Source: Clostridioides difficile_D (GTDB lineage Bacteria > Bacillota > Clostridia > Peptostreptococcales > Peptostreptococcaceae). Taken from it: 64,000 nt of DNA. The notes beneath the pieces are model-generated. The model was not told the origin of the DNA. It searched no databases and saw only the letters and a program-made list of their open reading frames with translations. The DNA is taken from positions 2,356,001-2,420,000 of the forward strand of contig OX244046.1 in the NCBI GenBank assembly GCA_945861085.1, read 5' to 3'. Positions 27,262 to 36,246 of this stretch are shown here, in pieces. A program made the position numbers and the translations under genes. Numbering within the stretch: the first letter of the stretch is position 1; each line of letters begins with the position of its first letter.

Positions 27262-28311
27262 TTAGAACACCTCCTTAATTTCGCCAGATTTTATTTTGCT
27301 ATAAGTGTCCATTACTTGCAATGTTTTTGGTATATGATTTCCACTAAATAAACCATACACAGGTACATTTTCTTTACATACTTTCTTTGAAGCTAAAGCA
27401 ACGTCTTCTACTAACTGACCTGTATCTGTTGACTCTACTGATATAAATCCTTTTACATCCTTGTTTACCTTTTCAAATGCTTTATATGGGAAAGGCCACA
27501 CTGTTATTGGTCTTATTATTCCAACTTTTTCACCTTGTTCTCTAAGTCTTCTAACAGCATTCATAGTTGTTCTTGATGGTATACCGAACGCTACAAACAC
27601 ATATTCTGCATCTTCGACTTGATAATCTTCCCATTGTTGTTCATTTTCAGTTATTCTCATACGTTTCTCCATACAAAAAGTTGGCTTTTGGTTATCTGCA
27701 ACTTTTGCATGGTCTCTATTACTTCCATCGTAAGTCCAACCTAAATCTTCTTCTCTCTTTTTAAACTCTGGAAACTCTACTGGTTCCATCATTTGACCTA
27801 ATGCTGCTTCTGTCAAAATTTCAACAGGCACTCTGTATTTCTCCGCTACATCAAATGAGTTATACATCAAATCTACAGTCTCCTGAATGCTGTTTGGTGC
27901 ATAAACTATCAAATGATAATCTCCATTTCCTCCCCCTCTAGTATCTCTTAGATAGTCCGTTTGTGCTGAATCAAGTGAACCAAGACCAGGTCCCCATCTC
28001 TGTACATTTACAATTACACAAGGATAGTGATTTGCACATAAGTACGAAATTCCTTCTTGTTTTAAAGATATTCCTGGTCCTGAAGAACTCGTCATAGACC
28101 TCATTCCACTTGCATATGCTCCATATACCATATATATAGCAGCCATTTCATTTTCGGATTGTATAAAAGTTCTTCCTAGTTCAGACATTCTATGTGATAA
28201 AAATTCCATTACCTCTGTTTGAGGTGTAATTGGATATCCTGCATAAAATTCACAACCACCTCTTAGGGCTGCTTCTGCAATGGCGTGGTTCCCCTTCCAC
28301 ATCTTCTTCAT
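27262..28311 (-). CDS. 2-oxoacid:ferredoxin oxidoreductase, alpha subunit
   Basis: A 349-residue alpha subunit. The N-terminal pyrimidine-binding domain carries GNHAIAEAALRGGCEFYAGYPITPQTEVME (read from two adjoining stretches), and SENEMAAIYMVYGA gives the glutamate that activates TPP. A transketolase-C-like domain follows (EYVFVAFGIPSRTTMNAV). Together with the beta, gamma and ferredoxin subunits it converts 2-oxoacids into acyl-CoA and reduced ferredoxin. The separate small subunits match the VOR/IOR-style arrangement rather than the single-chain clostridial pyruvate enzyme. Confidence 0.92.
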   Translation of the reverse strand: MKKMWKGNHAIAEAALRGGCEFYAGYPITPQTEVMEFLSHRMSELGRTFIQSENEMAAIYMVYGAYASGMRSMTSSSGPGISLKQEGISYLCANHYPCVIVNVQRWGPGLGSLDSAQTDYLRDTRGGGNGDYHLIVYAPNSIQETVDLMYNSFDVAEKYRVPVEILTEAALGQMMEPVEFPEFKKREEDLGWTYDGSNRDHAKVADNQKPTFCMEKRMRITENEQQWEDYQVEDAEYVFVAFGIPSRTTMNAVRRLREQGEKVGIIRPITVWPFPYKAFEKVNKDVKGFISVESTDTGQLVEDVALASKKVCKENVPVYGLFSGNHIPKTLQVMDTYSKIKSGEIKEVF

Positions 28312-28327
28312 ATTATCCCAACTCCTT

Positions 28328-28546
28328 CTAAGCCTCTTGACATGCTTCTTCTTTAATTATTTCAAAAACATTATCTGGACACACTTGATAACAAATTCCA
28401 CAAAGTATGCATTTACTTTCATCAACTTCTACATGAGCATAGCCTTCTTTATTTATCTTATTTGATATTTTCAATGCTCCTTTTTTGCAAGATATAACGC
28501 AGTATTCACAACTTTTACATCTCTCTGCGTTTATTTTTAAGCTCAT
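28328..28546 (-). CDS. 2-oxoacid:ferredoxin oxidoreductase, ferredoxin-like delta subunit
   Basis: A 72-residue 2[4Fe-4S] ferredoxin-like subunit. The two cluster motifs are CKSCEYCVISC and CILCGICYQVC followed by P. It transfers electrons from the TPP site to soluble ferredoxin. I place the start at the ATG at 28546, 5 bases after GGGGTG; an in-frame ATG six codons upstream has no matching ribosome binding site. It lies directly between the aminotransferase and alpha-subunit genes. Confidence 0.9.
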   Translation of the reverse strand: MSLKINAERCKSCEYCVISCKKGALKISNKINKEGYAHVEVDESKCILCGICYQVCPDNVFEIIKEEACQEA

Positions 28547-28578
28547 ATCTACACCCCATTTCATAATATTTCTATCTA

Positions 28579-29682
28579 TTATCCAACACTTGGCTCTTCT
28601 TTAAGATTTAATATTTCCCTTAAAACTGCTACAAATTTCTTATTTTCTTCCATAGTTCCAATACTTACACGTGCATGTGTAGCACTTGGTCTTATTACAA
28701 AACCTCTTTTTTTCAAATCTTCAAATAATTTAGGTATATCTGTTTTCATATCTACATAAAGGAAGTTTGCTTGTGAGTCTATAACATCGAATCCCATTTT
28801 TGTAAACTCCTCTTTAAAATAAGCCATTCCAGCTCTATTTAAGTCATATGTTTCTTTTATAAATTCTTCATCATCAAGTGCTGCTGTTGCTCCACTTATA
28901 GCAACACGATTTGCAGAGAAAGGCTCTTTTACTGTAAATAGAGTTCTTATTATTTCATCTTTAGCAATACCGTAGCCTACTCTAAGCCCTGCAAGACCAT
29001 ATATTTTAGAAAAAGTTCTTGTTACTATAACATTGTAATTTTCTCTTATATACTTAAGCCCATCCACATAATTAGGTACTGTTAAAAATTCTATATATGC
29101 TTCATCCAATATAGTTATAATATTTTCAGGGACTTTCTTTAAAAATTCTTCTAACTCTTTATCATCTACAATTGTTCCTGTTGGATTATTTGGATTACAT
29201 ACACATATTAATTTTGTCTTATCTGTAATCTTATCTAATATACCTTGTAAGTCATACTTATAATCTTCTGTTAAAGGTACTTCTACTGGTATTCCTTCAT
29301 TTTTTACAGTTGCAGTTCTATATGATGGAAATGTTGGGTTACAATATATAACTTCATCCCCTTTATTTATAAAAGCTTCACCTATTAGGGTAATAACGTT
29401 ATCCGCACCATTAGCAACAATAAAGTTTTCTGGTTTTAAATCTAACTTTTCAGCTAATTTTCTTCTAAGTTCATTAGCCTCTGGTTCTGGATAAAGTTGA
29501 CCTTGTTTTAACATTTCAATCATAGCTTCCATTGCTTTTGGTGAAGGACCTAGAGGATTTTCATTTGAAGCTAGTTTTATTATTTCTTTTACACCATATT
29601 TTTCTTTAACTTTTTCTATTGGTTCACCTGGAACATATTGATGTAATTCTTTTACTGTATTTCTCAATAATTTCTCTATCAT
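28579..29682 (-). CDS. PLP-dependent aminotransferase, HisC-like
   Basis: A 367-residue fold-type I aminotransferase of the histidinol-phosphate aminotransferase family. Signatures: ASNENPLGPSP (38-48), NPNNPTG (163-169), LDEAY (192-196) and the PLP lysine Lys226 in TRTFSKIYGLAGLR. Members also use aromatic amino acids. Its position at the head of a 2-oxoacid oxidoreductase operon, with no his genes nearby, suggests it deaminates an amino acid, perhaps aromatic, to feed the oxidoreductase. That role is inference. GAGGGGG precedes the ATG by 10 bases. Confidence 0.85.
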   Translation of the reverse strand: MIEKLLRNTVKELHQYVPGEPIEKVKEKYGVKEIIKLASNENPLGPSPKAMEAMIEMLKQGQLYPEPEANELRRKLAEKLDLKPENFIVANGADNVITLIGEAFINKGDEVIYCNPTFPSYRTATVKNEGIPVEVPLTEDYKYDLQGILDKITDKTKLICVCNPNNPTGTIVDDKELEEFLKKVPENIITILDEAYIEFLTVPNYVDGLKYIRENYNVIVTRTFSKIYGLAGLRVGYGIAKDEIIRTLFTVKEPFSANRVAISGATAALDDEEFIKETYDLNRAGMAYFKEEFTKMGFDVIDSQANFLYVDMKTDIPKLFEDLKKRGFVIRPSATHARVSIGTMEENKKFVAVLREILNLKEEPSVG

Positions 29683-29784
29683 TTTTAAAAGCCCCCTCTA
29701 TATATGTATTTTCATTTATATAAACGCTAGTGCGTCTACTTACTTCAATAACTAAATTTAATCTTCTACTTAAATTTCTTTTAA

Positions 29785-31215
29785 CTAAGCTTTTCTTTGA
29801 TTTAATTCTTCTCTTATTTGATTTAATTTCTTATCACTTACTGGATATAAGATTGCTATAACAACAGCTATTATTAAAGGTATTGCCATAGAATAAGAAA
29901 TCATATTTACAAAACCTGATTTAACTGCTTCTGTAACTACCATATCAGCTTGATATCCCATTGAATTCATCAAAACTGTTCTTATAGTAGTTGCAAGTAA
30001 TACTCCTACTTGTATAGCAACTGGATATAATGACATACTTAAACCTGGTAAATCTTTTCCTGATTTCCAATATCCATAGTCACAAGAACCAGCAAAGAAG
30101 TTAAGATTTATTATTGATACTACATTTGAAAAACCTCCACCAATTGCCAGTAACATAGTTACACCTAAAGTAGTTTTTCCCCAAGGAGTCCATGCAACCA
30201 ATAAGTGACACAAAGCACATATAGAAAAAGAAATTATTGAAGCTAATTTTTGCTCTCTACAGATTTTTATAAATATTGGTGCAAAAAACATGAACGCTAC
30301 ACTTACTAAAGGCATTATTGCTAAAAATACGGCTAATCCACGTTCATCTTCTATTACATATTTAAAATAATATGGAGCCAAAGGTCCTAGACCTATAGAT
30401 CTTATACATATAAGAAATTCCAGACAAAATGCCATCATAAGTGGTACATTAGTGAATAAAGCTTTTGCCATTTCACTTGCTTTAATTTTTGGCTTTTCCT
30501 CTTTTTGAAGAACTTCTTCTTCTGCACCAGATTTTATTATCTCTGTTGAAGAAAACCAAAATACTAAAAGACATCCTACTGCAAAGAATAAATAGGTACC
30601 TAAATAACCCATTCCTTCTCCACCTAATACATCTGCAAATAAAACTAATAATAACGGATATGAAAAACCTACTAAGAATTTACCAACTTCTTTGAATATA
30701 TTCGTAGTAGTTGAACCTATAACTCTGTCTCTAGGTGTCTTAGCAACTACAGGGTAAATAGCATAAATTATAGTGAAAACTACTTGTTGAGCACAAGATG
30801 CTATTAATAATAAAGCTGTCATCAAAGGTAAAAGTAACGCTGGGCTTATTTTCATTAATGGAACTATGAAAAATATCCCATATGTTAGTGCTAAGGCTGC
30901 TGGTGCATATCTAAGCCATGGATAATATTTTCCTTTTTTAAATGGCTGTTTGTCAAATATTGTACCTGTTATAGGAGCTATAGCAATTTTTATAAAAGAT
31001 TGTACAATTTGCATACCACCTGCCATAATTACACCAAGCTTTGCTACATCAGTTAAAAAGATATTTGTTACTGTTGATACAAAGTAACCTATAAAATTGT
31101 ATGCTAGGTTTATAGAACTTGAATATGTGTATATTGCTCTTTTTTTAGGGTCTCTCATATCCTCTCTAAAATTTGATATAAGGTTTCCTTTTGGCTTGCT
31201 TTTTTGACTACTCAC
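29785..31215 (-). CDS. MFS transporter of the GPH (MelB-like) type
   Basis: A 476-residue, 12-helix transporter of the glycoside-pentoside-hexuronide:cation symporter group. Typical pieces are YSSSINLAYNFIGYFV in helix 1 and KPFKKGKYYPWLRYAPAALA after helix 2. The start is GTG at 31215, 5 bases after AAGGGAGGGG. It is the first gene of the amino-acid-oxidation operon and is preceded by a consensus promoter. GPH proteins mostly move sugars, but members also carry other organic anions; here the context suggests the amino acid or the acid product, which is inference. Confidence 0.82.
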   Translation of the reverse strand: MSSQKSKPKGNLISNFREDMRDPKKRAIYTYSSSINLAYNFIGYFVSTVTNIFLTDVAKLGVIMAGGMQIVQSFIKIAIAPITGTIFDKQPFKKGKYYPWLRYAPAALALTYGIFFIVPLMKISPALLLPLMTALLLIASCAQQVVFTIIYAIYPVVAKTPRDRVIGSTTTNIFKEVGKFLVGFSYPLLLVLFADVLGGEGMGYLGTYLFFAVGCLLVFWFSSTEIIKSGAEEEVLQKEEKPKIKASEMAKALFTNVPLMMAFCLEFLICIRSIGLGPLAPYYFKYVIEDERGLAVFLAIMPLVSVAFMFFAPIFIKICREQKLASIISFSICALCHLLVAWTPWGKTTLGVTMLLAIGGGFSNVVSIINLNFFAGSCDYGYWKSGKDLPGLSMSLYPVAIQVGVLLATTIRTVLMNSMGYQADMVVTEAVKSGFVNMISYSMAIPLIIAVVIAILYPVSDKKLNQIREELNQRKA

Positions 31216-31341
31216 ATCTACCCCTCCCTTATAAAATTTGATTACTTTTTATTATTCACGTATAATAATCTACTCTTGAAAATTCCAACTATTTTTTTCT
31301 TAGTTTGGTTTAGATTTTTATATGTGTATAATTTTAATTTA

Positions 31342-31370
31342 ATTATATTCTTAAAATTCATAATTGTCAA
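31342..31370 (-). promoter_or_regulatory. Consensus sigma-A promoter of the amino-acid-oxidation operon
   Basis: On the minus strand TTGACA (31370-31365), a 17-base spacer and TATAAT (31347-31342) match the consensus exactly. Transcription should start near 31335, giving a leader of about 120 bases before the transporter GTG. Confidence 0.88.
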
Positions 31371-31868
31371 ACACTTTTTGAGTTTTATTTCCCCCTCTTA
31401 AAATTAATTAAAAAGCTATTTTTACTTAACTTAGTTCTATTTTTTATTGTTTTGAAAGATTACTAAAATATATACTTTAAATTATTTCATTATATTTCTA
31501 CTAATTTATAACCTTTTTAAATTTATTCAAGAATAATTTCTTAGAGATATTTCTATACTACAGTTAGATATTAAAAATAAATCTTTCTTTTTTAAATTCC
31601 TTTTATTTTTATACATGTACTATTGATTTAAGAATAAAAGCATGTTACAATTACAAAAAAAGAATCTATCAATCAAACATCATTATATAAATTAATTTCA
31701 GAATTTTCAATTTTTTTATTTTGTCCAATTTGTAGATAGCATTATAAATTATTATAGATATACTAATCCAAAACTAGTAAAAATTAATATCGTATTACTT
31801 TTATATAAAATATATTTAAAATATATTTTATAAATTTTATTAAAATATTTTATAAAGGAGAAGGGACT
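31371..31868. other. Divergent intergenic region
   Basis: About 500 very AT-rich bases between the divergent transporter operons. No convincing ORF or RNA gene. A sequence loosely like a CodY box (31692-31706, about four mismatches) and a TACATGTA palindrome near 31612-31619 are present but unconvincing. The ribosome binding site AAAGGAGAAGGG of the symporter gene lies at the right edge. Confidence 0.4.
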
Positions 31869-33233
31869 ATGTTACTTTTAATTATTACGTGTGCAGTATA
31901 CATATGGATTGGTTTTTATTTTTCTAAAAAAGTTAAAACAGCATCTGATTTCCTAATTGCGGGTAGAAATCTTCCTTTACCCATACTAGCCGCAACTATT
32001 GCTGCTACATCTTTTGGAGGAGGATGCTTAGTTGGTGGAGTTCAATGGGGAGCTGAAAGAGGTCTATGGGTTGGAATGTACTCTACTATAGGTGCAGCTT
32101 TGGCTTGCTTTGTAAACGCATTTTTCGCAGGAAAGCTAAGAAGTTTATCTTGTGATATAACACCTGCTGATTATATTGAAACTAGATATGGTCATAGTGT
32201 ATTTTTAAGAGTTTATCAAAGTATTGTAACACCAATATCAATATTAGCCATTATGGGTAGTCAATTAATCTCTTTTGGCTCTGTATCTACCGCATTTGGT
32301 ATTCCTTATGATATGGCAGTAATTATAGGAGTAATAGTAATCATTATATATACTTATACATCAGGAATGTGGGGAGTTGCAGTATCAGCATTTATTCAAC
32401 TTGCTATTTGTATAGTGTTTTTGCCAATAGTGGCTTATATAAGCCTAAAATTAGTTGGCGACAACCCTTTACTTATGTTACAATCAATGGTAAAAGAACC
32501 ATTCTTTCCAGGAAATAAATCGATTAATGATTTTATGTATACAGTTTTACCATTAGTTCTAGGCTCAATATTTTCTTATGAAAGTTTTTTAAGATATCAA
32601 TGTGCTGATAATGCTAAAAATGCAGTTAAAAGTAGTGTAATTGCAGGATTTATACTACTGTTTCTTGCTTTCCCTATAGGAATAATTGGAGCTATTGGTG
32701 GTAGTTTATTTCCAAACATATCATCTGTCCAGGTTTTACCTCAAATGATATCAACAACTTTACCACCTTTAATTTCTGTATTATTCTTGGCTGCTATATT
32801 AGCTGCTATAATGTCTACTGCAGATTCATTAATGACCTCAATGAGTGCTATCATATCAAGAGATATTTATAACAAATTATTACATCCTAATATAGAATTT
32901 AATGATTTAAAAAACACTTTAAAATATTCTCAAATTGCCTCAGCTTTAACAGCTGTAGCAGGTGCAATTATAGCACTTAAGTTTGACAGTTTATTAGAAT
33001 TATTATTTTGGCCAGCACCATTATGTACAGGAGTAATATTTGCACCATTTGTAATCGGACTTTCCTGGAAAGGTGCTACAAAAAAAGGTGCTATCTATGC
33101 TGTTATAGTTAGTATGATATTGGCATTATTAAATATGGTTGGCATTCTTACTGTCTTTGACAGAATTTTAATTCCTATAATAGGTGGTTCTATTACAATA
33201 TTTATAGTTAGTAAATTTTCAAAAAAAGATTGA
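31869..33233 (+). CDS. Sodium:solute symporter family protein
   Basis: A 454-residue membrane protein of the SSS (SLC5-like) family with about 13 hydrophobic segments. The family pattern is visible: SDFLIAGRNLP after helix 1, ATIAATSFGGG in helix 2, and the late AAILAAIMSTADSLMTSMSAIISRD signature with the sodium-site serines. SSS proteins import sugars, amino acids, vitamins or organic acids with sodium. Substrate unknown. It overlaps or abuts the TetR gene, which is probably its regulator. It starts after AAAGGAGAAGGG. Confidence 0.88.
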   Translation: MLLLIITCAVYIWIGFYFSKKVKTASDFLIAGRNLPLPILAATIAATSFGGGCLVGGVQWGAERGLWVGMYSTIGAALACFVNAFFAGKLRSLSCDITPADYIETRYGHSVFLRVYQSIVTPISILAIMGSQLISFGSVSTAFGIPYDMAVIIGVIVIIIYTYTSGMWGVAVSAFIQLAICIVFLPIVAYISLKLVGDNPLLMLQSMVKEPFFPGNKSINDFMYTVLPLVLGSIFSYESFLRYQCADNAKNAVKSSVIAGFILLFLAFPIGIIGAIGGSLFPNISSVQVLPQMISTTLPPLISVLFLAAILAAIMSTADSLMTSMSAIISRDIYNKLLHPNIEFNDLKNTLKYSQIASALTAVAGAIIALKFDSLLELLFWPAPLCTGVIFAPFVIGLSWKGATKKGAIYAVIVSMILALLNMVGILTVFDRILIPIIGGSITIFIVSKFSKKD

Positions 33234-33256
33234 AAAGAGAGGTATACACAGTAAAT

Positions 33257-33910
33257 ATGTCAAAATCAGAAAAAGGCAAAGAAACAAAAGCTAGTATTAT
33301 AAGTGCTGCTAGAGAATTATTTTTTGAACAAGGTTATCATAAAACGACAACTAGGCAAATTGCAGAAAGAGCTAATACAAATTTAGGTCTAATAAGTTAT
33401 TACTTCTCAAGTAAAAGCGAAATAGGAGCTATAATATATGAAGATATAAGAGATGAAATGCAGTCTTTAATCTATAACTATCATGAAGAAGGTACTATGA
33501 TGATGTTCTTTCTTGCTATGAATGCTGACCTTTGTTTTCTTCTAAAAAATGAAGCATATCGGAATTTTTATTTGGATATAGCTTATGAAGAAGCTATTTT
33601 AAGCTATCAACGAAGTGTAACTGAAATGGTTATGAAAAGATATGTTAATGATAAAGAATCTATAGAACATGATGAGTTAATACTTTCTTGTATTGGTATA
33701 CTTGCTATGAAACCTGAGATAATTAGGGTTTATATTTCACACAAGTACGATATATCTTCTCAAGCTGTAATAAAGTATTTTACAAAACAATTTCTCATTA
33801 ACCTTGGTCATAGCACTGATTTATGTGAAGATATTTTAGAAGAGCTGAGTAAATACTATATAGATATAGTTGATAACTTCACTCCAATAATAACTCGCAT
33901 AAGAACTTAA
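33257..33910 (+). CDS. TetR/AcrR-family regulator
   Basis: About 218 residues. The N-terminal helix-turn-helix is clear (ASIISAARELFFEQGYHKTT then TRQIAERANTNLGLISYYFSS). The C-terminal ligand domain is not conserved. I place the start at the ATG at 33257. The frame extends to a TTG at 33230 that overlaps the symporter stop codon, and that coupled start remains possible because AGAGAGG lies 14 bases before the ATG. Co-transcribed with the symporter, it likely controls it in response to the transported compound. It could also be the regulator for the distant TetR-type operator at 6545. Confidence 0.85.
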   Translation: MSKSEKGKETKASIISAARELFFEQGYHKTTTRQIAERANTNLGLISYYFSSKSEIGAIIYEDIRDEMQSLIYNYHEEGTMMMFFLAMNADLCFLLKNEAYRNFYLDIAYEEAILSYQRSVTEMVMKRYVNDKESIEHDELILSCIGILAMKPEIIRVYISHKYDISSQAVIKYFTKQFLINLGHSTDLCEDILEELSKYYIDIVDNFTPIITRIRT

Positions 33911-33932
33911 TAGAATTTTATCGGATTCTTAG

Positions 33933-33980
33933 AGACTGAAATTTTAAAATCGCAATTGGATTTTAGGATTTCAGTCTTTA
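33933..33980 (+). terminator. Terminator of the symporter-TetR unit
   Basis: AGACTGAAAT (33933-33942) pairs with ATTTCAGTCT (33968-33977), with an inner AAAATC/GATTTT stem, then TTTACTATAT. It starts 23 bases after the TetR stop. Confidence 0.8.
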
Positions 33981-34029
33981 CTATATCTAAAGATATTTTA
34001 GAGTATTTTTTCTTAATAGTGCAAGTATT

Positions 34030-34812
34030 CTACACAATCATATCTATAAATTTTTTTATCCATAAATTCCAAAGACGCCATTCATGACCTCCAACACACT
34101 CTTCATATGTAATATCTATATTTAAAGACTCTGCATACTTCTTAAATGTCTGATTATTTTTATATAAAAAATCTCTATCACCACAGAATTGATAAATTTT
34201 AGGAATATCTTCATTTCTTTCTTTAAGATTCTTAAGTACGTAGAGCAAATCATTCTCACTATTTCTAGCATCTTCTGGTCTTCCAAAATCATGAAATAGG
34301 ATATCTGCGTTAGTTTCTATTTGTTGATTTTCTAACTCATGAATCATATCAGGTGAACCAGAAAAACTTGCAACTGCTGAAAATTCTTTTGGTTTTGAAA
34401 GTGCTAACTTTAAAGCACCATACCCTCCCATAGACATTCCAGCTACAAAGTTATCTTCTCTCTTATCTGATAGAGGAAATATAGCTCTAACAAATTTAGG
34501 TAATTCCTCACTTACAAAAGTGAAATATTTATGTCCATACACCATATCTGTATAAAAACTTGTTTCTACTCTTGGTATCACGAGAGCTATATTTTTATTT
34601 TTAGCATAATGTTCTACATTAGTATATCTAATCCATGAACTTTGGTCATCTTCTAGACCATGAAATAAGTATAATGTTTTAAACTTACCTTCAAAATCAT
34701 ATATCTCTTTACCACTAAAAAGTTCTTTTCCATTTGCTACAGGTAAAACTACAATTACATCAGTTTCTCCTCCTGTATATTTAGATTTAAATTTACATTC
34801 TATAAATGCCAC
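34030..34812 (-). CDS. Esterase of the EstA/esterase-D family
   Basis: About 260 residues, alpha/beta fold, cytosolic. LFHGLEDDQSSW supplies the oxyanion region, GMSMGGYGALK the nucleophile Ser127, and GDRDFLYKNN and GGHEWRLWN the acid and histidine. It resembles the tributyrin esterase / S-formylglutathione-hydrolase-like group that cleaves short acyl esters. The start is the GTG at 34812, 6 bases after GAAGAGGTG. The frame is open a further 15 codons upstream, but that part runs into the terminator of the preceding gene, which argues against an earlier start. Confidence 0.83.
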   Translation of the reverse strand: MAFIECKFKSKYTGGETDVIVVLPVANGKELFSGKEIYDFEGKFKTLYLFHGLEDDQSSWIRYTNVEHYAKNKNIALVIPRVETSFYTDMVYGHKYFTFVSEELPKFVRAIFPLSDKREDNFVAGMSMGGYGALKLALSKPKEFSAVASFSGSPDMIHELENQQIETNADILFHDFGRPEDARNSENDLLYVLKNLKERNEDIPKIYQFCGDRDFLYKNNQTFKKYAESLNIDITYEECVGGHEWRLWNLWIKKFIDMIV

Positions 34813-34845
34813 AAAAAACACCTCTTCTATAATGATTTTATATCT

Positions 34846-34880
34846 AAAAAGCACCAAGAGTTTAGCTTTCTCAGTGCTTT
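34846..34880 (-). terminator. Terminator of the AI-2E permease gene
   Basis: AAAGCAC...GTGCTTT stem with internal AGA/TCT pairing (34848-34880), followed on the minus strand by TTTTT. It lies only about 35 bases before the esterase start, so the esterase promoter must overlap it or depend on readthrough. Confidence 0.8.
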
Positions 34881-34931
34881 AAATATTTCTTAACTTATAT
34901 ATTTTTAACTAAAAATAACATCTGTTTTTGG

Positions 34932-36098
34932 CTACATATAATCGGAAGTATCTGTTGGTAATCCCTTCTTATCCAATTTCTCTTCAACAATATCTTTAAT
35001 TATAGAATAAATCACAGCAAACATAGGAACTCCTATAACCATTCCAATAAAACCTAATAGCTTTCCTGCAACCAATAATGAGAATAAAATCCAAAATGCA
35101 GATATACCAATTGAATCTCCAAGTATTTTAGGTCCTATAATATTTCCATCTATTTGTTGTATTATTAATATAATCAACAATAACCATAAAGCTTTTATAG
35201 GAGAAACAAACAATACTATTATTGTAGATGGTATCGCTCCAAATAAAGGTCCAAAGAAAGGAATAATATTTGTAATACCAATTATAACTGATATTAATAA
35301 TGCATATGGCATTTTAACTACTGTAAGTATCACAAATGTTAGAATACCTATAATGAATGAATCTAATATCTTACCGCCTAGAAATCTTCCGAATGTATAG
35401 TTACTTCTGTGAGTTAACTCTAAAATTCTAGAAGCTTGTGTTTCTGTAAATAGAGCATAAGTTATTTTTTTACTTAATCCATAAAATTTTTCCTTATCAA
35501 TTAATAAATATACTGAAACAATTAGCCCTAAGACAATATTCCATATACTAGAAGCTACATTCTTTAATATATTTCCTAATATTGGTATTAAATCTGTTAC
35601 AAATTTTATGATGTATGCAACAAACTCATTCCATTTGTCTACTGCCAAATTAAAGTATTGTTCATCAAGATTTAAATCAATCATTAATTTATCAATAAGC
35701 TTAGTTGCATTATTTACATACATAGGTATATCATTTGCTAGTCCAACAATACTCTCAATTACTTGAGGCAATACGAAATACATAAATAAGTAAAGTATCA
35801 ATGCGGCTGTTGCATATGTTAATAAAAGACCCAATCCTCTTTTTGATTTTTGTTTTAGGTTTTTTAATTTCTCACTTTTTATAAAAACTCTATCTTCATA
35901 AAACTTTAAAATAAAATTAAGAAGATATGCAATAGCAAATCCTATTATAAAAGGCTGTAAAGTTGTAAATATAGCATCTAAATTATTAGAAAACACATCA
36001 ATTTGTGATGATACTAGATAAAATATAATACTAGAAGCAGTTATTATAAATGTATAAATTGCTATCGTTGTGTACTTTGTATTCCAATTAATTTTCAT
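34932..36098 (-). CDS. AI-2E family transporter (PF01594)
   Basis: A 388-residue membrane protein with about eight helices. Typical family features are TLQPFIIGFAIAYLLNFIL near 45-63, the soluble middle part, GGKILDSFIIGILTFVI and the glycine/proline-rich ITNIIPFFGPLFGAIPS motif, with a final FIGMVIGVPMFAVIYSIIKD helix. Members include the E. coli AI-2 exporter TqsA and sodium/proton antiporters, so the substrate is open. It begins after TAAGGAGG and is single-gene with its own terminator. Confidence 0.88.
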   Translation of the reverse strand: MKINWNTKYTTIAIYTFIITASSIIFYLVSSQIDVFSNNLDAIFTTLQPFIIGFAIAYLLNFILKFYEDRVFIKSEKLKNLKQKSKRGLGLLLTYATAALILYLFMYFVLPQVIESIVGLANDIPMYVNNATKLIDKLMIDLNLDEQYFNLAVDKWNEFVAYIIKFVTDLIPILGNILKNVASSIWNIVLGLIVSVYLLIDKEKFYGLSKKITYALFTETQASRILELTHRSNYTFGRFLGGKILDSFIIGILTFVILTVVKMPYALLISVIIGITNIIPFFGPLFGAIPSTIIVLFVSPIKALWLLLIILIIQQIDGNIIGPKILGDSIGISAFWILFSLLVAGKLLGFIGMVIGVPMFAVIYSIIKDIVEEKLDKKGLPTDTSDYM

Positions 36099-36246
36099 TT
36101 TTTCCTCCTTATTTCTATATAATTAAATTTTATCACAAAATCACCACTATTATAACAAATATGCCAAATTAAAATTTTAATTGCATAAAGTATATTCAAA
36201 ATACAAACTTTTAATTTTATTTATGTTCATTTTTCTACAATATAAG

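Noticed and set aside
28579..29682. Calling the aminotransferase HisC for histidine biosynthesis
   Set aside because: The family match is real, but the operon is catabolic and no his genes are near, so I left the gene symbol empty.
31692..31706. CodY box upstream of the sodium:solute symporter
   Set aside because: About four mismatches to the 15-base consensus, which is expected by chance in this base composition.
34813..34857. Extended N-terminus of the esterase
   Set aside because: The 15 extra codons run into the preceding gene's terminator, while the GTG at 34812 has a good ribosome binding site and fits the family start.
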